NCBI RefSeq assembly: GCF_016772475.1
Contig: NZ_CP068595.1
Location: 6,448,001 to 6,512,000 of the forward strand
Length of the DNA stretch: 64,000 nt
Origin: Paenibacillus sonchi
GTDB lineage: Bacteria; Bacillota; Bacilli; Paenibacillales; Paenibacillaceae
Reading direction: 5' to 3'
Of this stretch, positions 27,615-37,615 are shown one piece after another. Under the pieces are notes generated by a model that worked only from the letters and a program-made list of their open reading frames with translations, did not search any database and was not told the origin of the DNA. Within the stretch, counting starts at the first letter, position 1, and each line of letters opens with the position of its first letter. The translations under genes were made by a program, and so were the position numbers.

Positions 27615-30600
27615 TTATGGCTGCTCCTCCGGAAAACAATAGCGGCACCGTGCCGCTGTCCCTGGCGCTTCCTTAAGGCCGGTCAGAAACTTCCGCTCCT
27701 CCTTAAGGATGGCTGCAAGCTGGCAGTCTTCCGTGGTTCCGGTCAAATCATGCAGCAGGCCTGTGTTCTTATCCAGAAGATACGGGAAGATGTGCTCTTC
27801 CGGTTTGTTGATCAGATGCGTCCCGCCATAGATCAGCTCATCCTCTTCAAGGAAAATGTTATCAGAGTGGATGCTGCGAATCTTGAGGGGGTGGTGTTGA
27901 CATACTCATCCGTCTTGCTTAAGAAGACAATATCCTTCGGCTCAAAGACGGCGATTTTCACAAAAAACGATTCAGCACCTGAAGCCAGCCCGTTAAGTAT
28001 ATAGGTGCGGACTGTTAAATCATCGGTGATGTCGAATTCAAGGTCGCTGCCTTCAGGATAGCTGTACTCCAGCGGTTGCCCGTCCAGAGTCTGGCATTCC
28101 AGGATGTCCCCGTCGATCGATACGACAATCAGCTCAACCGGCTCATAAGTTCTGTAGCGGAGCCTGATCTTTCCATTCTCCTTGAACCCCTTAAGCACCA
28201 GCGATTTCACTTCGCTTCCGGCCTCTACCCGCTCGGCAAGCGCAAATTGAATAGAGTTGTCGTCAGAACGGACCGCACTGTACTTCGGGTAAGCAGCCAG
28301 AGGTTTATAAGGCCCGTTTTCCAGGGGTTCAAGACTTGCCGTAAAGCACTGTACCGAAGCCTTGATGACAATGCCGGATACATAATCCACACCCGGTGTA
28401 TTTTTGATCACAGCATAGACCTCGGAAACATACAGGTTCTGTCCCAGCTCCCAACCCGCAGCCCTGTCTCCGCCATAGAGGGGATGAAAAAACTGCTTCA
28501 GGTTGTCAATAATCCGTCCCTCCGCCACCTTCCGCTGTTCTACGGAGGTAAATGCTACAGCGGCCTCCACTCCGATCCGCACGTAATCCGGGCCAATCAC
28601 TTCAATTCCCGGATCACTCGTGTCCAGCGGCGCCGAGGTCCGTTCGCACAGATAGGCTTCAATTTCACTGAGCAATTCCTGGCTGGGGACCGGCTTTGGC
28701 TCATCCGTTTCCGGCACCACAATGATTGTGGCTGTGCCCGGAACGAATTCCAGATCACGGTTCATGGCGCCAAGGCATTTCACCTTGGCAATCTGGGGCA
28801 TCGCCTCACGCACCAGCCATTCTATGTCCTCGGCGGTAACGCCTCTGTCCCAGCTTTTCAGCGTATGCGGCCCGCGGATTTGAGCCTGCTCCGCCGCCTC
28901 CTGGTCAAAGCCGCCGTCCGCCGCCACCGGATTAGTCACCGAATCCAGCCAGCTGAAGCTGTCCCATATCTTGGTTACCGCTCCTGCGGCAACATTACCG
29001 GCTGATCCGCCGCCATACTTATAGTCGCACTCAATATTGCCGGTTCCGGTCGGCGGGATCATGCCGTTTCTTCCGTCCCCGAAGATGATCGTCCCGCTGC
29101 TTCTGTCCAGCATATAGTGCCTTCCGTCCGAGGCAGACAAGGAAAAAGTGTCGACTTCCTCCCACGGCACCCACTCGCCTTGCCCCGGCGCCTCCCGGAC
29201 CCGAAGACACTGTCCGGGCAGCACAGGCGTCTTGGATAATTGGAAGCTCTGGTTCTCTTCGCCGTTGCTGGAGCCGGGGATCTCACCGGCAACCGAATTG
29301 GAATTGCGGGCCCATACCGCATTAGCAAAGATAGCATCGACCTGGGAAAGATCTCAAAACGTCCCTCATCCAGCCGGGCACGGATCCAATACTGCTCTGT
29401 TCCGAACAGCGGGCGTTTAGCGATATCCGTTGGAACGGCAAACTGCAGAATTTCCCTCCGGGTGAAGCCCCTGATCTCGTCATTTACACTTAGCGTCAGC
29501 CATCTTCTGCCGTCCCAATACTCCCAAGCCACAACCGGACGCCTCAGCTGTTCCCCGTTTAACGGAAAAAAGAGCGATACCGGCAGGTTGCTGATGTCAC
29601 GGTCAAAGCCCAGATAGAACGTAGGCTCAAGCTCTGCACAAGGGTAAAAAGGTTTGAAATATTCCCCTTCCGCCAGACAGGCAGCCGTTTTGTCCGCAAA
29701 GCTGAAATTGTTCTCCGTGAGCACCGTTTGCGGGTGCCCCTCCAGCGTATGGCTGTAAGCAATGCTGAGCCTGCGGATGGAAGGGGGAGCATAGGTTGCT
29801 TGTGTAACCTTCAGCTGGGCTACCTTGATGCTTCCCTCCCCGAGCTTGACCTCTTCATCCTGGTATTCATATTTCGCTTCCTCACCATAATTCCCGCCGG
29901 TGATGCGGGCACGAATCCAGTAGCGCTCTTCCCCGTTCAGCGTCAGCGGCTTGATCCCCGGACACTGGAAGCTGAGCATTCCACTTCCGGTAAGGCAGGC
30001 GCTGCTGCGCGTACTGCCGCCTGCAGCCGCAGCTTCTCCGTCCAGCGTCTCTTCCAGGCTGCCGATACCGAGCCATTCCTTGCCGTTCCAGTACTCCCAG
30101 CCGAGTCTCACATAAGGGGTATCCGGCAGCTTGCTGATTTCCGGATCAGACAGCTCAATCTTCAGCGTAATCCGGGAACCCGGTTTGGAGAAGGCCTCGC
30201 TGCACGCGATATAGAAGGTGTCGTTCACTTTGGGCTTGTCTCCAAATGGATAATAATCCTTGCCCATATCCAGCGAAGTGCCGTTGTTGACCGCCATATC
30301 CGGCATCAGCGGCACCGGGCTCACCAGCTTCAGCTCCAAGCGGATATCTTCGATATCCGGCATCAGAGCGGCGGCGGTTATGGGTGTCTTCAGCTCGGCA
30401 AATATCCACTTATTGGACCATTCCCGCAAACGCTCCGCTTGCTCGTACCCGGCAATTGTCTTCGCATGAACCCCGGACAGATGATCAAACTGAACCACCG
30501 CCCTCCAGGCAGAATCTTCCTTAATCCCGGTCATTGACGGCGACAGCTGTACGGTATTCCCCTCTTCATCGAAGCAGAACCAGTCCATATCGGGCAGACC

Positions 30601-31251
30601 TCCGGCCCCTCCTGGCGCATCCGGAGCCAGAGCCAGGGCTGCTTCCGGCTTGTTGAAGTAAACCGACAAGCGGCTGCCCGCTTCTTCGAACCCGAGAAGC
30701 TCCGAATGTCCCAGGTACAGCCTGTGGACCACCGTCGAATCGCCTTTGAACAACTTGGCCCTTTGTCCGGAAGGCTCCTCAGCAAAAAGATAATCCTGAT
30801 TGCTCCACTGGTCTTCTTCGGGATCAAGGCTTACGGCCCGGACCAGCCGGGGCTGGATGACCGTCAAATCCTTTTCGGTTTCAAAAATCACCTCTGCCTG
30901 ATTCTCGGGCTGGGCGGATACCCGCGTCCCTGCCGGAATCGTGCTGATGGTATCCGCATCAGGCTTCTGCTTAAAGAGCAGCGGTACTTTGGCTGATCTG
31001 GGCGGTGTCGGATGAATGCCGATCAGATTCAGAAAGGAAATGAAATTTTTCTCGGGCGCCTGGTTCAGCCGGCCGATGACTTTGCCCATCATTTGGGTAA
31101 AAATATGGACCAGCGCATCCACCTTCTTGTCTGCTTCCAGCTCCGTCAGATCCGTCCATTCCCTGCTGCAGTATTGGTAGATTAAGCGTCTTAGCTCCGG
31201 AACCAGCTGTTCCTGATTCCGCTTGTCAATGGTAGGCACTTTGTTTGGCAT
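27615..31251 (-). CDS. Large baseplate assembly protein (gpJ/TIGR02243-like, frame corrected)
   Basis: Two lost bases, in GGG 29344-29346 and G5 27887-27891, split one gene of 1212 residues. The N-terminal part (RRLIYQYCSREWTDLTELEA) is typical of the putative baseplate assembly family. The middle includes two jelly-roll-like repeats containing WEYWNG and WIRARI/WIRARL. After the junction DAIFANAVWARNSNSVAGEI comes a baseplate-J core (FGDGRNGMIPPTGTGNI). The C-terminus ends with a Cys pair, RCRYC. Corresponds to Afp11/12-type baseplate proteins, here unusually long. Overlaps gp25 by one base. Confidence 0.85.
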
Positions 31252-31646
31252 TATTTCCCCACGCTTTCAAGGAAGAATGGATAGACCAGATTATATTTGC
31301 TGTTGCTGGCCCTGATTGAATAGTCAATGGACACCTCCAGCTGAGACTGGTCGGAGCGCGGCGTGACGGTAATATCGTCCACTTCGATCCGCGGCTCCCA
31401 GTTCTGCAGCGCTTCTTCAATAAAGCTCCTCAGCAGCGTAGCGGTGCTCATCGTATTAGGCGAGAACACCAGCTCGTTCAGCCTGCAGCCGAAATCCGGC
31501 CGCATGACCCGTTCGCCGCGGGCGGTTGAAAGAATCAGGAGGATGGATTCCCGGATGGAATCTTCTCCATCTGAAGAATTGATGCTCCCTCTATGGACAG
31601 CGAAGGGATATTTCCAGCCCCGTCCCAAAAAATCTACAACTTCCAT
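31251..31646 (-). CDS. gp25/GPW-like baseplate wedge protein
   Basis: 131 residues, the normal length. Contains SIRESILLILSTARGERVMR and PDFGCRLNELVF, the diagnostic block of T4 gp25 and phage P2 gpW proteins, with the conserved EPRI segment after it. It joins the spike hub and sheath and is expected once per wedge. It lies between the PAAR tip and the large baseplate gene with 1-3 base spacings. Confidence 0.92.
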   Translation of the reverse strand: MEVVDFLGRGWKYPFAVHRGSINSSDGEDSIRESILLILSTARGERVMRPDFGCRLNELVFSPNTMSTATLLRSFIEEALQNWEPRIEVDDITVTPRSDQSQLEVSIDYSIRASNSKYNLVYPFFLESVGK

Positions 31647-31649
31647 AAT

Positions 31650-32045
31650 TCAGCCTCCTATTAAGACCGTTCCTGCCGCAACCACCTTGCCTACCGGCAG
31701 ATCGGCCGGATCATTGCATGTCAGCGCCGGATCGCTGTTTCTGGCGGCCATTTTTCCGTTGATTTTTACGCTAACGCTTCCGGCGATGATTTTCCCCTGA
31801 TTGGTTGGAGGCTTTTGAAAAGGGCCTCCCTGCGGAACATGTGCCGGTGTATTCGTGGCCGTGGAATCCACTGTAGCTGCCGGCTGCCCCATAATCTTGA
31901 CATTTGCGCTAAGCGCGCCGTCCAGAATGCCCGTAAAAGGATGGGGCAACGGCGTCGGAACGGGCGCCGGACCGGCAGGAAGCATCACGATATGCGTATC
32001 GGTGGCCAGAATGCGGTCGCCCTTTTTCGCGGCAGGCTGTCCCAT
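31650..32045 (-). CDS. PAAR-domain spike tip protein
   Basis: 131 residues beginning MGQPAAKKGDRI and containing IMGQPAATVDSTATNTPAHV and a second half with GKIIAGSVSVKINGKMAARN. This is the PAAR fold that caps contractile spikes and sharpens the tip, sometimes carrying a metal. It stands alone, without a toxin extension, so cargo is not delivered as a PAAR fusion here. It follows the gpV-like gene by 15 bases. Confidence 0.9.
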   Translation of the reverse strand: MGQPAAKKGDRILATDTHIVMLPAGPAPVPTPLPHPFTGILDGALSANVKIMGQPAATVDSTATNTPAHVPQGGPFQKPPTNQGKIIAGSVSVKINGKMAARNSDPALTCNDPADLPVGKVVAAGTVLIGG

Positions 32046-32060
32046 GTATGAAGCTCCTCT

Positions 32061-32782
32061 CTAATTGATATTGACCGTAGCCCCTTTGATCGTCATGCTG
32101 GCCGCTGCTTTGACATCCATCCCCGCCGAAGCTTCAATCCTGGTGTCCGCCGATGATTTCATTTCAATCGTTTTCGCGGAGAGGGACAGCTTCCCGCCGG
32201 GGGCGGATATTTCGATATCCTGTCCGGACAGGACCGACAGCTTATTCGCTTTGGAATCGATGACGATTTTGTTCTTCCCTGATTTATCCATGATCTGGAT
32301 CTGCTCGGCGCCGCTTTTGTCATCCAGCTTGATTACATGACCTTTGGCGGAAGTAAGCGTAATGTTCTCTTTCCCTCGGTATCGGCAAACTGCAGAATGT
32401 GTCCGCTGCGGGATTTGAACATACGGATATTGTTTTTGCCGTCCTTGTTGGTCTCCGGCGGTGTATCCTTCCCGTTCCACAAGGACCCGATCACATAGGG
32501 GCGGTTGACATCTCCATTCTCAAAAACCACCAGCACCTCATCATCCACCTCAGGCAGGCAAAAAGCCCCCCGCTCCTTCCCGGCCATCCATGAAGCCATC
32601 CGGGCCCAGTTGGATTCCGGCATGCCCATCAGCGGGATCTTTACCTTTACCCGGCCGGGTCCGGGTTTATCCGCATGGTTCGCGGAGTCATTGTTAATGA
32701 CAATTCCCACCATCACTCCGAAGATGCGTCCCTCGTTAATCATGCTGTCGGCAAAATTGGTAATTCCAGGTCCCTCATTCAT
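32061..32782 (-). CDS. Spike/baseplate V-like protein (gp5/VgrG C-terminal type, frame corrected)
   Basis: One lost base in CCC 32373-32375 separates two frames; corrected 240 residues. The N-terminal OB fold (GRVKVKIPLMGMPESNWARM, then FCLPEVDDEVLVVFENGD) is that of phage gpV and VgrG. The C-terminal part is a beta-helix with short repeats (GAEQIQIMDKSGKNKIVIDS) as in a puncturing needle. No lysozyme domain. With the gpD-like gene it forms the split equivalent of VgrG/Afp8. Overlaps that gene by 4 bases. Confidence 0.85.
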
Positions 32783-33820
32783 AGGCCAGTCCTCTTTACC
32801 CTAAAAGTCGTTGTATAACCCTTGCTGTCTATCTTGTGAACCGTGGATACAATATAATAGATGCCGCTGAAGCGGTCGCCCAGGCCGAGCAGCTTCACTG
32901 TCTGGCCTGCCCGGAGCTGCGGATTTCCCCAGCACATGCCCTCACCGGCGATGAAGTCGCGCAGGCGGCTGTTGTAGGCGGCGGAAGCCAATGTTTTGGC
33001 CTCGCTCATATCGAGCAGATGCTCCGCCATGATGGCGACCGGCGATTCCTCAATAGCTTTGGCGCTTAAAGAAAAGCCGGATTCTGTCCCGCCCATCTTG
33101 GTCGTCTCGTCTCCGGTCTTCGCTTCGGCTTCCAGCTCCTTCTTTTCCTTCACGTCCCAGCCCTTTACCTTCACTTTGCTCCCCGGGTAAGCGCCCGCAG
33201 CTCCAGACTCAGCCGTTCAAAATCCTTCTTGAAGCTCAGCTCCGGCAGACCGGGGGCTTTCACCGACCTTGACTTGACGAAATACAGCTTCTTGTCATCC
33301 GCATAGAGCTCATAATCGAGCATGGCCGCCCGTTCTAGCAGAAACTCGTAATTGCTCTGATTATTCTGGAATATGTAGGGATACACGGTTCCAGTATCGT
33401 CTACCACAGGGGTCAGTCCATGCTCTTTGGCGATCTCTGAAGCGATGTCGCTGTCCTTTTTCTTCAGAAAAGCTTTGCTTCTCGTTCCCATGCGAAGCCT
33501 GTGCAGCAGGTCGTACCCGCGGATGTCCAGCACGGAATGCTCCCAAAATTCAGATCCAGCGCGGTAATCTCCCCGCTGATCATCGGCTGGAGCTTGTCGA
33601 GTCCAAGTGAAAGCTTCACCTTGTCCCCCGGCTTGATACTCTTGAGATCGGTTCCCCGCCACATGCCGCTCCCGGAATTGACCATATTCATCTGAATGGA
33701 AAATAAAGCCGGCAGATTAATCTCATCTTCCAGCGTGACCCCCTCCACCGCCGCAGCCAGTTCTGCGGACAGCTTGCTTCCATTCAGCTCAACCTTATAA
33801 TTCGCTACACTGGTGCCCAT
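32779..33820 (-). CDS. Late control gpD-like hub protein (frame corrected)
   Basis: Two lost bases, CCC 33542-33544 and CCCC 33181-33184, split one gene of 347 residues. Family features: VEGVTLEDEINLPALFSIQM at the N-terminus, the DIRGYDLLHRLRMG block, DIASEIAKEHGL and the C-terminal YIVSTVHKIDSKGYTTTF. It resembles phage P2 gpD and the N-terminal half of VgrG, the trimeric hub that holds the spike. Confidence 0.87.
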
Positions 33821-33832
33821 GCAATCCCCGCC

Positions 33833-34444
33833 TTAATCCGGGATGACCAAGGTCCTCCCGATATCGTTTTTTCCAGGAAAGCCGATTGGATTGACAATCT
33901 TGTTCAGCTCGGCAATCCTGCGCCACGCCAGAGGCTCCTTCAGCGCTTCATTGGCGATCAGATCCAGCCGGTCCCCGCTTTTGACTACCCACAGCTTCCG
34001 GCAGGCATTCAGACCCCGGTTGTCTTCAACGGTTTTGTCCGACTCTTCTGTGATAAAGGTAACATCGAGCAGAGAGCGGACCGGTGTGCCGTTCTCCATG
34101 AACATCGTGAACTTCTGCTCGATCTTGCTGAGAAGGCCGCGGTAGGTGAACCCGCCCCACACAAACAGGCACACCGGCGGCTTTTTCGTATTTTTTCCGC
34201 TTACTTTGGGGTCAAGCAGCGAGGTTAGCAGCTTGGTCTTCTTGCGCACATCCGTGCGCTTCTCATAAGTGTCATAGAATAAAGAAACCTTGAGTTCAGG
34301 GGTTTCCGTGATTTGGAATTGCTTGTTATTCTTCTCCCCGGTATATTTCCCTTCGAAGGAAACGGTGTACTCATTGGGGTTGAACATCACCTCAATGGCT
34401 CCAACGGGCATATCCAGAGGAATAATCTTCGCTTTCTCCGCCAT
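33833..34444 (-). CDS. LysM-containing CIS tube-cap/baseplate protein (Afp7-like)
   Basis: 203 residues. N-terminal CIS-tube-like domain with VMFNPNEYTV and a C-terminal LysM-like module from about residue 150 (WVVKSGDRLDLIANEALKEP). In known eCIS this protein connects the inner tube to the spike hub. Complete frame. It lies between the Pro-rich gene and gpD-like gene, the same place as in other eCIS clusters. Confidence 0.88.
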   Translation of the reverse strand: MAEKAKIIPLDMPVGAIEVMFNPNEYTVSFEGKYTGEKNNKQFQITETPELKVSLFYDTYEKRTDVRKKTKLLTSLLDPKVSGKNTKKPPVCLFVWGGFTYRGLLSKIEQKFTMFMENGTPVRSLLDVTFITEESDKTVEDNRGLNACRKLWVVKSGDRLDLIANEALKEPLAWRRIAELNKIVNPIGFPGKNDIGRTLVIPD

Positions 34445-35970
34445 TATCTAAGCCCCCTCCGATCCTTGCGGACCGCCATTTTCTTTTCGAGCACCTGATA
34501 GACCCGTTCAGCCAGCTGACTCAGCTCCGCAGCATCCATTTTTGCAGCAGGGGCCGCTGCCTTGGGGAAAGACTGGGAAGCAGGCGGGGCAGCCCGTTCC
34601 TGAGGAACCGGCTCCGGCCACTGCTGAACCGGCTCCGGCCGGGCAGCCTTGGGTGCTGGTTTCCGCAGAATAAGGCTGCTGTATCTGCCTGCGGGCTGAA
34701 GGTATTCTTCTTGTTCAGGCCTGGCTGTGATGAGCCTGCCTCCGGGACCTCTTCCCTTCGGAGGCGAAGGCACCGCTTGCCCCTTGGCTATGTGGATCAA
34801 GCCATTCTGTGGTGCAACTGAAAGTAAGCCCCCTGTATATGCTGGCCGTACTGCGCTGCTTAACCGGGCGGAAGAATGCCGCTGAACCATCGACCGGGGT
34901 TCTGACGGAACCGCAAGAAGCTGAAGGGGCAGGACGTCCGGCTGCTGCAGCCCGTCATGCACTGCCGCAGGTTCAGCGGACAGCGGGTTCAGACGCTCAG
35001 ACCGGCTCTCCAGCTTGTCCAGCGCAGCCGCCAGCCTCTGTCCTAAGCCCAGGTGAAGATTGGGGCTTACCAAGGACCGGGGGCCTGGACTTGGCCTGAA
35101 GGATGGAGTGCCAGGCTGTGCTTCCACTGCTGCCCCGGCTAAGCCTGAGCCTGCCCCGCGATGGCTCAGCGCCATTGTTGGCGGCCCAGCCTGATCATGC
35201 CGGATCGCCGCCGGATCAAGCCTCTGCCTCATAGGCTGCTCAATGTTTACAGTGTCAACGCTTTGATGCAGGATGTAGGTCCGCAGCGTCTGCAGCTGAC
35301 CATGAGCTGCGGGCATATGCTGAGGCACCCTGCCCGTAAGGGATTCCCTCTGCCGGGAATCTCCGGAATAAGGCACAAGTCTGCTTCCAATGCGCCGTCC
35401 TGCCAGATCCGTTCCGGCCGGAGCCGCTGCCGGCATTGGCGGAAGGTAAGACAACGGCGTGCCATCTGTCCGCTCCTGATTCCTCTTGGCAACCTGAACG
35501 GTTACGGACTCCACTGCACTTCCGGCAGGATCAAGAGTACGATATCCCCTTGTTACAGGATGTCCAGTGTTTTGCTGCTTCCACACTCTCCCCTGTAATC
35601 CATGGATGAGGTTCTGGTTTCCGGCAGCCGGGCGGCTTTTGCCTTGTACACTGCCGATTCCAGCTCCACCGCTGCCTTGAGTGGTGTACAGCACTCGGTT
35701 TACTGTCCCCGGACCCGTCATAACCTGCGTTATGGGAGGATAAATGGAATGATGAATATGCATTTCCTTAACAGGATGAATGTTATTAATAACCGTATCA
35801 GCAGGCTTGACTGCTTCCGGCTCCGCGAACAGCAAAGGATATTGCCGCAGGATCAGGCTCTGAAACCGGCTCCGCCGTCGGGTTATGCCGTACTTCCCCA
35901 GAATGGCCTGGATGAAATCCATTTGCTTGTCGTTGGCAGGGGAAGCCGTTGTCCGAATGCTCCGGATCAT
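34444..35970 (-). CDS. Pro/Arg-rich eCIS protein with conserved C-terminal helix
   Basis: 508 residues. Starts ATG 35970, overlapping the stop of tube 2 (TAATG), so coupled. The body is low-complexity, rich in Pro, Ala, Gln and Arg, and likely disordered. Only the C-terminus (LSQLAERVYQVLEKKMAVRK) looks conserved; similar endings occur in small eCIS proteins encoded between tube and LysM genes. No canonical tape-measure gene is recognised in this cluster; this protein is one possible stand-in, though Pro-rich disorder is unlike known tape measures. Confidence 0.6.
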   Translation of the reverse strand: MIRSIRTTASPANDKQMDFIQAILGKYGITRRRSRFQSLILRQYPLLFAEPEAVKPADTVINNIHPVKEMHIHHSIYPPITQVMTGPGTVNRVLYTTQGSGGAGIGSVQGKSRPAAGNQNLIHGLQGRVWKQQNTGHPVTRGYRTLDPAGSAVESVTVQVAKRNQERTDGTPLSYLPPMPAAAPAGTDLAGRRIGSRLVPYSGDSRQRESLTGRVPQHMPAAHGQLQTLRTYILHQSVDTVNIEQPMRQRLDPAAIRHDQAGPPTMALSHRGAGSGLAGAAVEAQPGTPSFRPSPGPRSLVSPNLHLGLGQRLAAALDKLESRSERLNPLSAEPAAVHDGLQQPDVLPLQLLAVPSEPRSMVQRHSSARLSSAVRPAYTGGLLSVAPQNGLIHIAKGQAVPSPPKGRGPGGRLITARPEQEEYLQPAGRYSSLILRKPAPKAARPEPVQQWPEPVPQERAAPPASQSFPKAAAPAAKMDAAELSQLAERVYQVLEKKMAVRKDRRGLR

Positions 35971-36446
35971 TACCGGTACCTGTACAGCCCGTTATGGGTC
36001 AGAACCAGACTCTCCACCGCCACCGCACTGCTGCTGGCGCTGAATGCCGGTCCTTCCCACTTGATGGGACAAGCCTCGATAAAGTTCCACCACACTTTTG
36101 GCGTGCCAGAATGATCCAGCAGACAGATGGACCCGCTGCGCCGTTTGACCACTCCATTAACCACATTCTGATACCAGTTCCACAGATATTCGTCGTTGGT
36201 GACCCCATTTTTCAGCGTCAGATCTGAGTATTTGGTCTGTCCGAGAAAAACAAATTCCTTATGATTCTCTCCGCCGAATGTTTTGCGTTCCACCTGGGTC
36301 TCAATACTAAGGCCGGAAACCTCGGAGAACCCGGCGACAGAGATCCCGTCGATCTCCACAATGAAGTTAAAGGCAAGATAGGGATCTTCCCTGTAACCGG
36401 GCACCCAATTGCTTTTCGCGCCGATATTTAAAATATTTGCCTTCAT
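35970..36446 (-). CDS. Inner tube protein 2
   Basis: 158 residues, standard for Hcp-like eCIS/phage tube proteins. The signature YLAFNFIVEIDGISVAGFSE near the N-terminus and the VWWNFIEACPIKWEGPAF block identify the family (TIGR02241-like). It forms the hexameric inner tube or its baseplate-proximal ring. Second tube paralogue in the cluster, as Afp5 relative to Afp1. Preceded 9 bases upstream by a DUF6760-like peptide gene. Confidence 0.9.
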   Translation of the reverse strand: MKANILNIGAKSNWVPGYREDPYLAFNFIVEIDGISVAGFSEVSGLSIETQVERKTFGGENHKEFVFLGQTKYSDLTLKNGVTNDEYLWNWYQNVVNGVVKRRSGSICLLDHSGTPKVWWNFIEACPIKWEGPAFSASSSAVAVESLVLTHNGLYRYR

Positions 36447-36455
36447 GTTATCCTC

Positions 36456-36641
36456 CTAAGCCTCAAAGAAGTTCTTCTTCTCTTCCCCGCCACCCAGCTT
36501 TTGGTTGATTTTGCTGACTTCACTGCACCAGCGGTTCCGTTCAGGATGCTCCAGGTTCAGCACAGCCGCATAGTCCCAATGCAGATAGTAGGTTAGAAAG
36601 GCTACCTCCTCGTAGAGGCGGTCAAGGGGGTAGCCGACTAT
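36456..36641 (-). CDS. DUF6760-like small eCIS protein
   Basis: 61 residues: YPLDRLYEEVAFLTYYLHWD followed by LNLEHPERNRW. This is the short helical peptide that recurs next to tube genes in eCIS and phage-tail-like clusters. The frame overlaps the stop of the upstream gene. No ATG, GTG or TTG precedes the conserved part in frame; the best candidate is ATA at 36641. A sequencing change of one base could also explain this. Function unknown, probably tube assembly. Confidence 0.7.
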   Translation of the reverse strand: MVGYPLDRLYEEVAFLTYYLHWDYAAVLNLEHPERNRWCSEVSKINQKLGGGEEKKNFFEA

Positions 36642-37006
36642 TCCCCCGGCGATTCCAGTTCAAGCTCAAACGGCTGCTCGCATTTGGGGCATTTTGTATG
36701 AACCGTATTGGAGCCGTTCTGATTAATCCGGTTATACATATCCTGCAAATAAGCAAAATCCGAAGTGTACAGCTCTTCAATTACTCTCGGCGTGATCATG
36801 CTGAGCCCGCCCAGGCTGGTTACCACTCTGGAGAGCAGAATCACCGTCAGATAAGCCGGGTTCTGCTGGACCCGGGAATCCCGGAGCGGTGTAATTTCAT
36901 CCGCAGCAGTTGCCAGACGCATGGTGCCCTGCTTATGCAGCGTGCCTGCTTCATCCACATATCCTTTAGGCAGCGTAAAGCTGAATTCCGTTTGCAAAAG
37001 TTCCAT
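36638..37006 (-). CDS. Tail assembly protein with C-terminal zinc-ribbon pair
   Basis: 122 residues. N-terminal FSFTLPKGYVDEAGTLHKQG is typical of the small assembly proteins found between tubes in eCIS and T4-like clusters. The last 20 residues carry CPKCEQPF, half of a zinc ribbon. Expected to act as a chaperone during tube or baseplate assembly rather than as a structural part. Overlaps the DUF6760-like gene. Confidence 0.75.
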   Translation of the reverse strand: MELLQTEFSFTLPKGYVDEAGTLHKQGTMRLATAADEITPLRDSRVQQNPAYLTVILLSRVVTSLGGLSMITPRVIEELYTSDFAYLQDMYNRINQNGSNTVHTKCPKCEQPFELELESPGE

Positions 37007-37147
37007 GTTCTCCCTCGCTTCTTCTTCTGAAAATTCCCGTGCCTATGCTTCCGTCCGGCATTCCCACCGGTGAATTTGATCCCCATACCGTCCATTTCAT
37101 GTTTTGGCGTATTGCATCAAATTCTAAGCGAGAATGAGGGAAGGAAA

Positions 37148-37592
37148 CTATTTCACTCTGCGCACACCTTCATGCACCAGTTCCATCGATTCTACGGAGA
37201 CTTCGTTTCCCTTGGCGCTTAATGCGCTGACATCATATTTGATCGGCCAGGCTTCGAGGATATCCCACTGCGCCTTGTCATTGCCTTCTTCATCCACCAG
37301 GATAATCGACAAGCTCTTGCGGTTTTTCAGTGCCCCCTTGTCTTCAATCGACTTGCGCCAGTTGTAGAGCTCCAGGGAGTCGGTAAGACCCTTTTTCAAG
37401 GTGATGTTCCCGAATTTGGTCAGTCCCGACAGCTTGCGTGCATGCGGAGCATCTATGCCCTCGCGGTAATCCACAGCTTCTGTAGAGGTATCCGGAATTG
37501 TCGCGTCAGCAAATGCTGCGGTTTGAATGCCGTCAATCACAACGCGGAAGCGGTAATTGCGGTCAGGGGTCCAATCTTTTGCCGGTTGCCAT
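37148..37592 (-). CDS. Inner tube protein 1 (frame corrected)
   Basis: ATG 37592 has GAGGAGAT upstream and reads MATGKRLDP, then stops. Removing one base from the G4 run at 37566-37569 joins it to RNYRFRVVIDGIQTAAFADA, giving a normal 147-residue tube protein. This is the only break needing a loss instead of a gain. The rest contains LTKFGNITLKKGLTDSLELY and WPIKYDVSAL. Major inner tube (Afp1-like), directly after the sheath gene. Confidence 0.85.
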
Positions 37593-37615
37593 AGAATAAA
37601 TCTCCTCTCAATCTC

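Noticed and set aside
36847..37095. Small gene overlapping the start of the zinc-ribbon assembly protein
   Set aside because: It shares 160 bases out of frame with a conserved gene and is rich in Lys/Arg without pattern.
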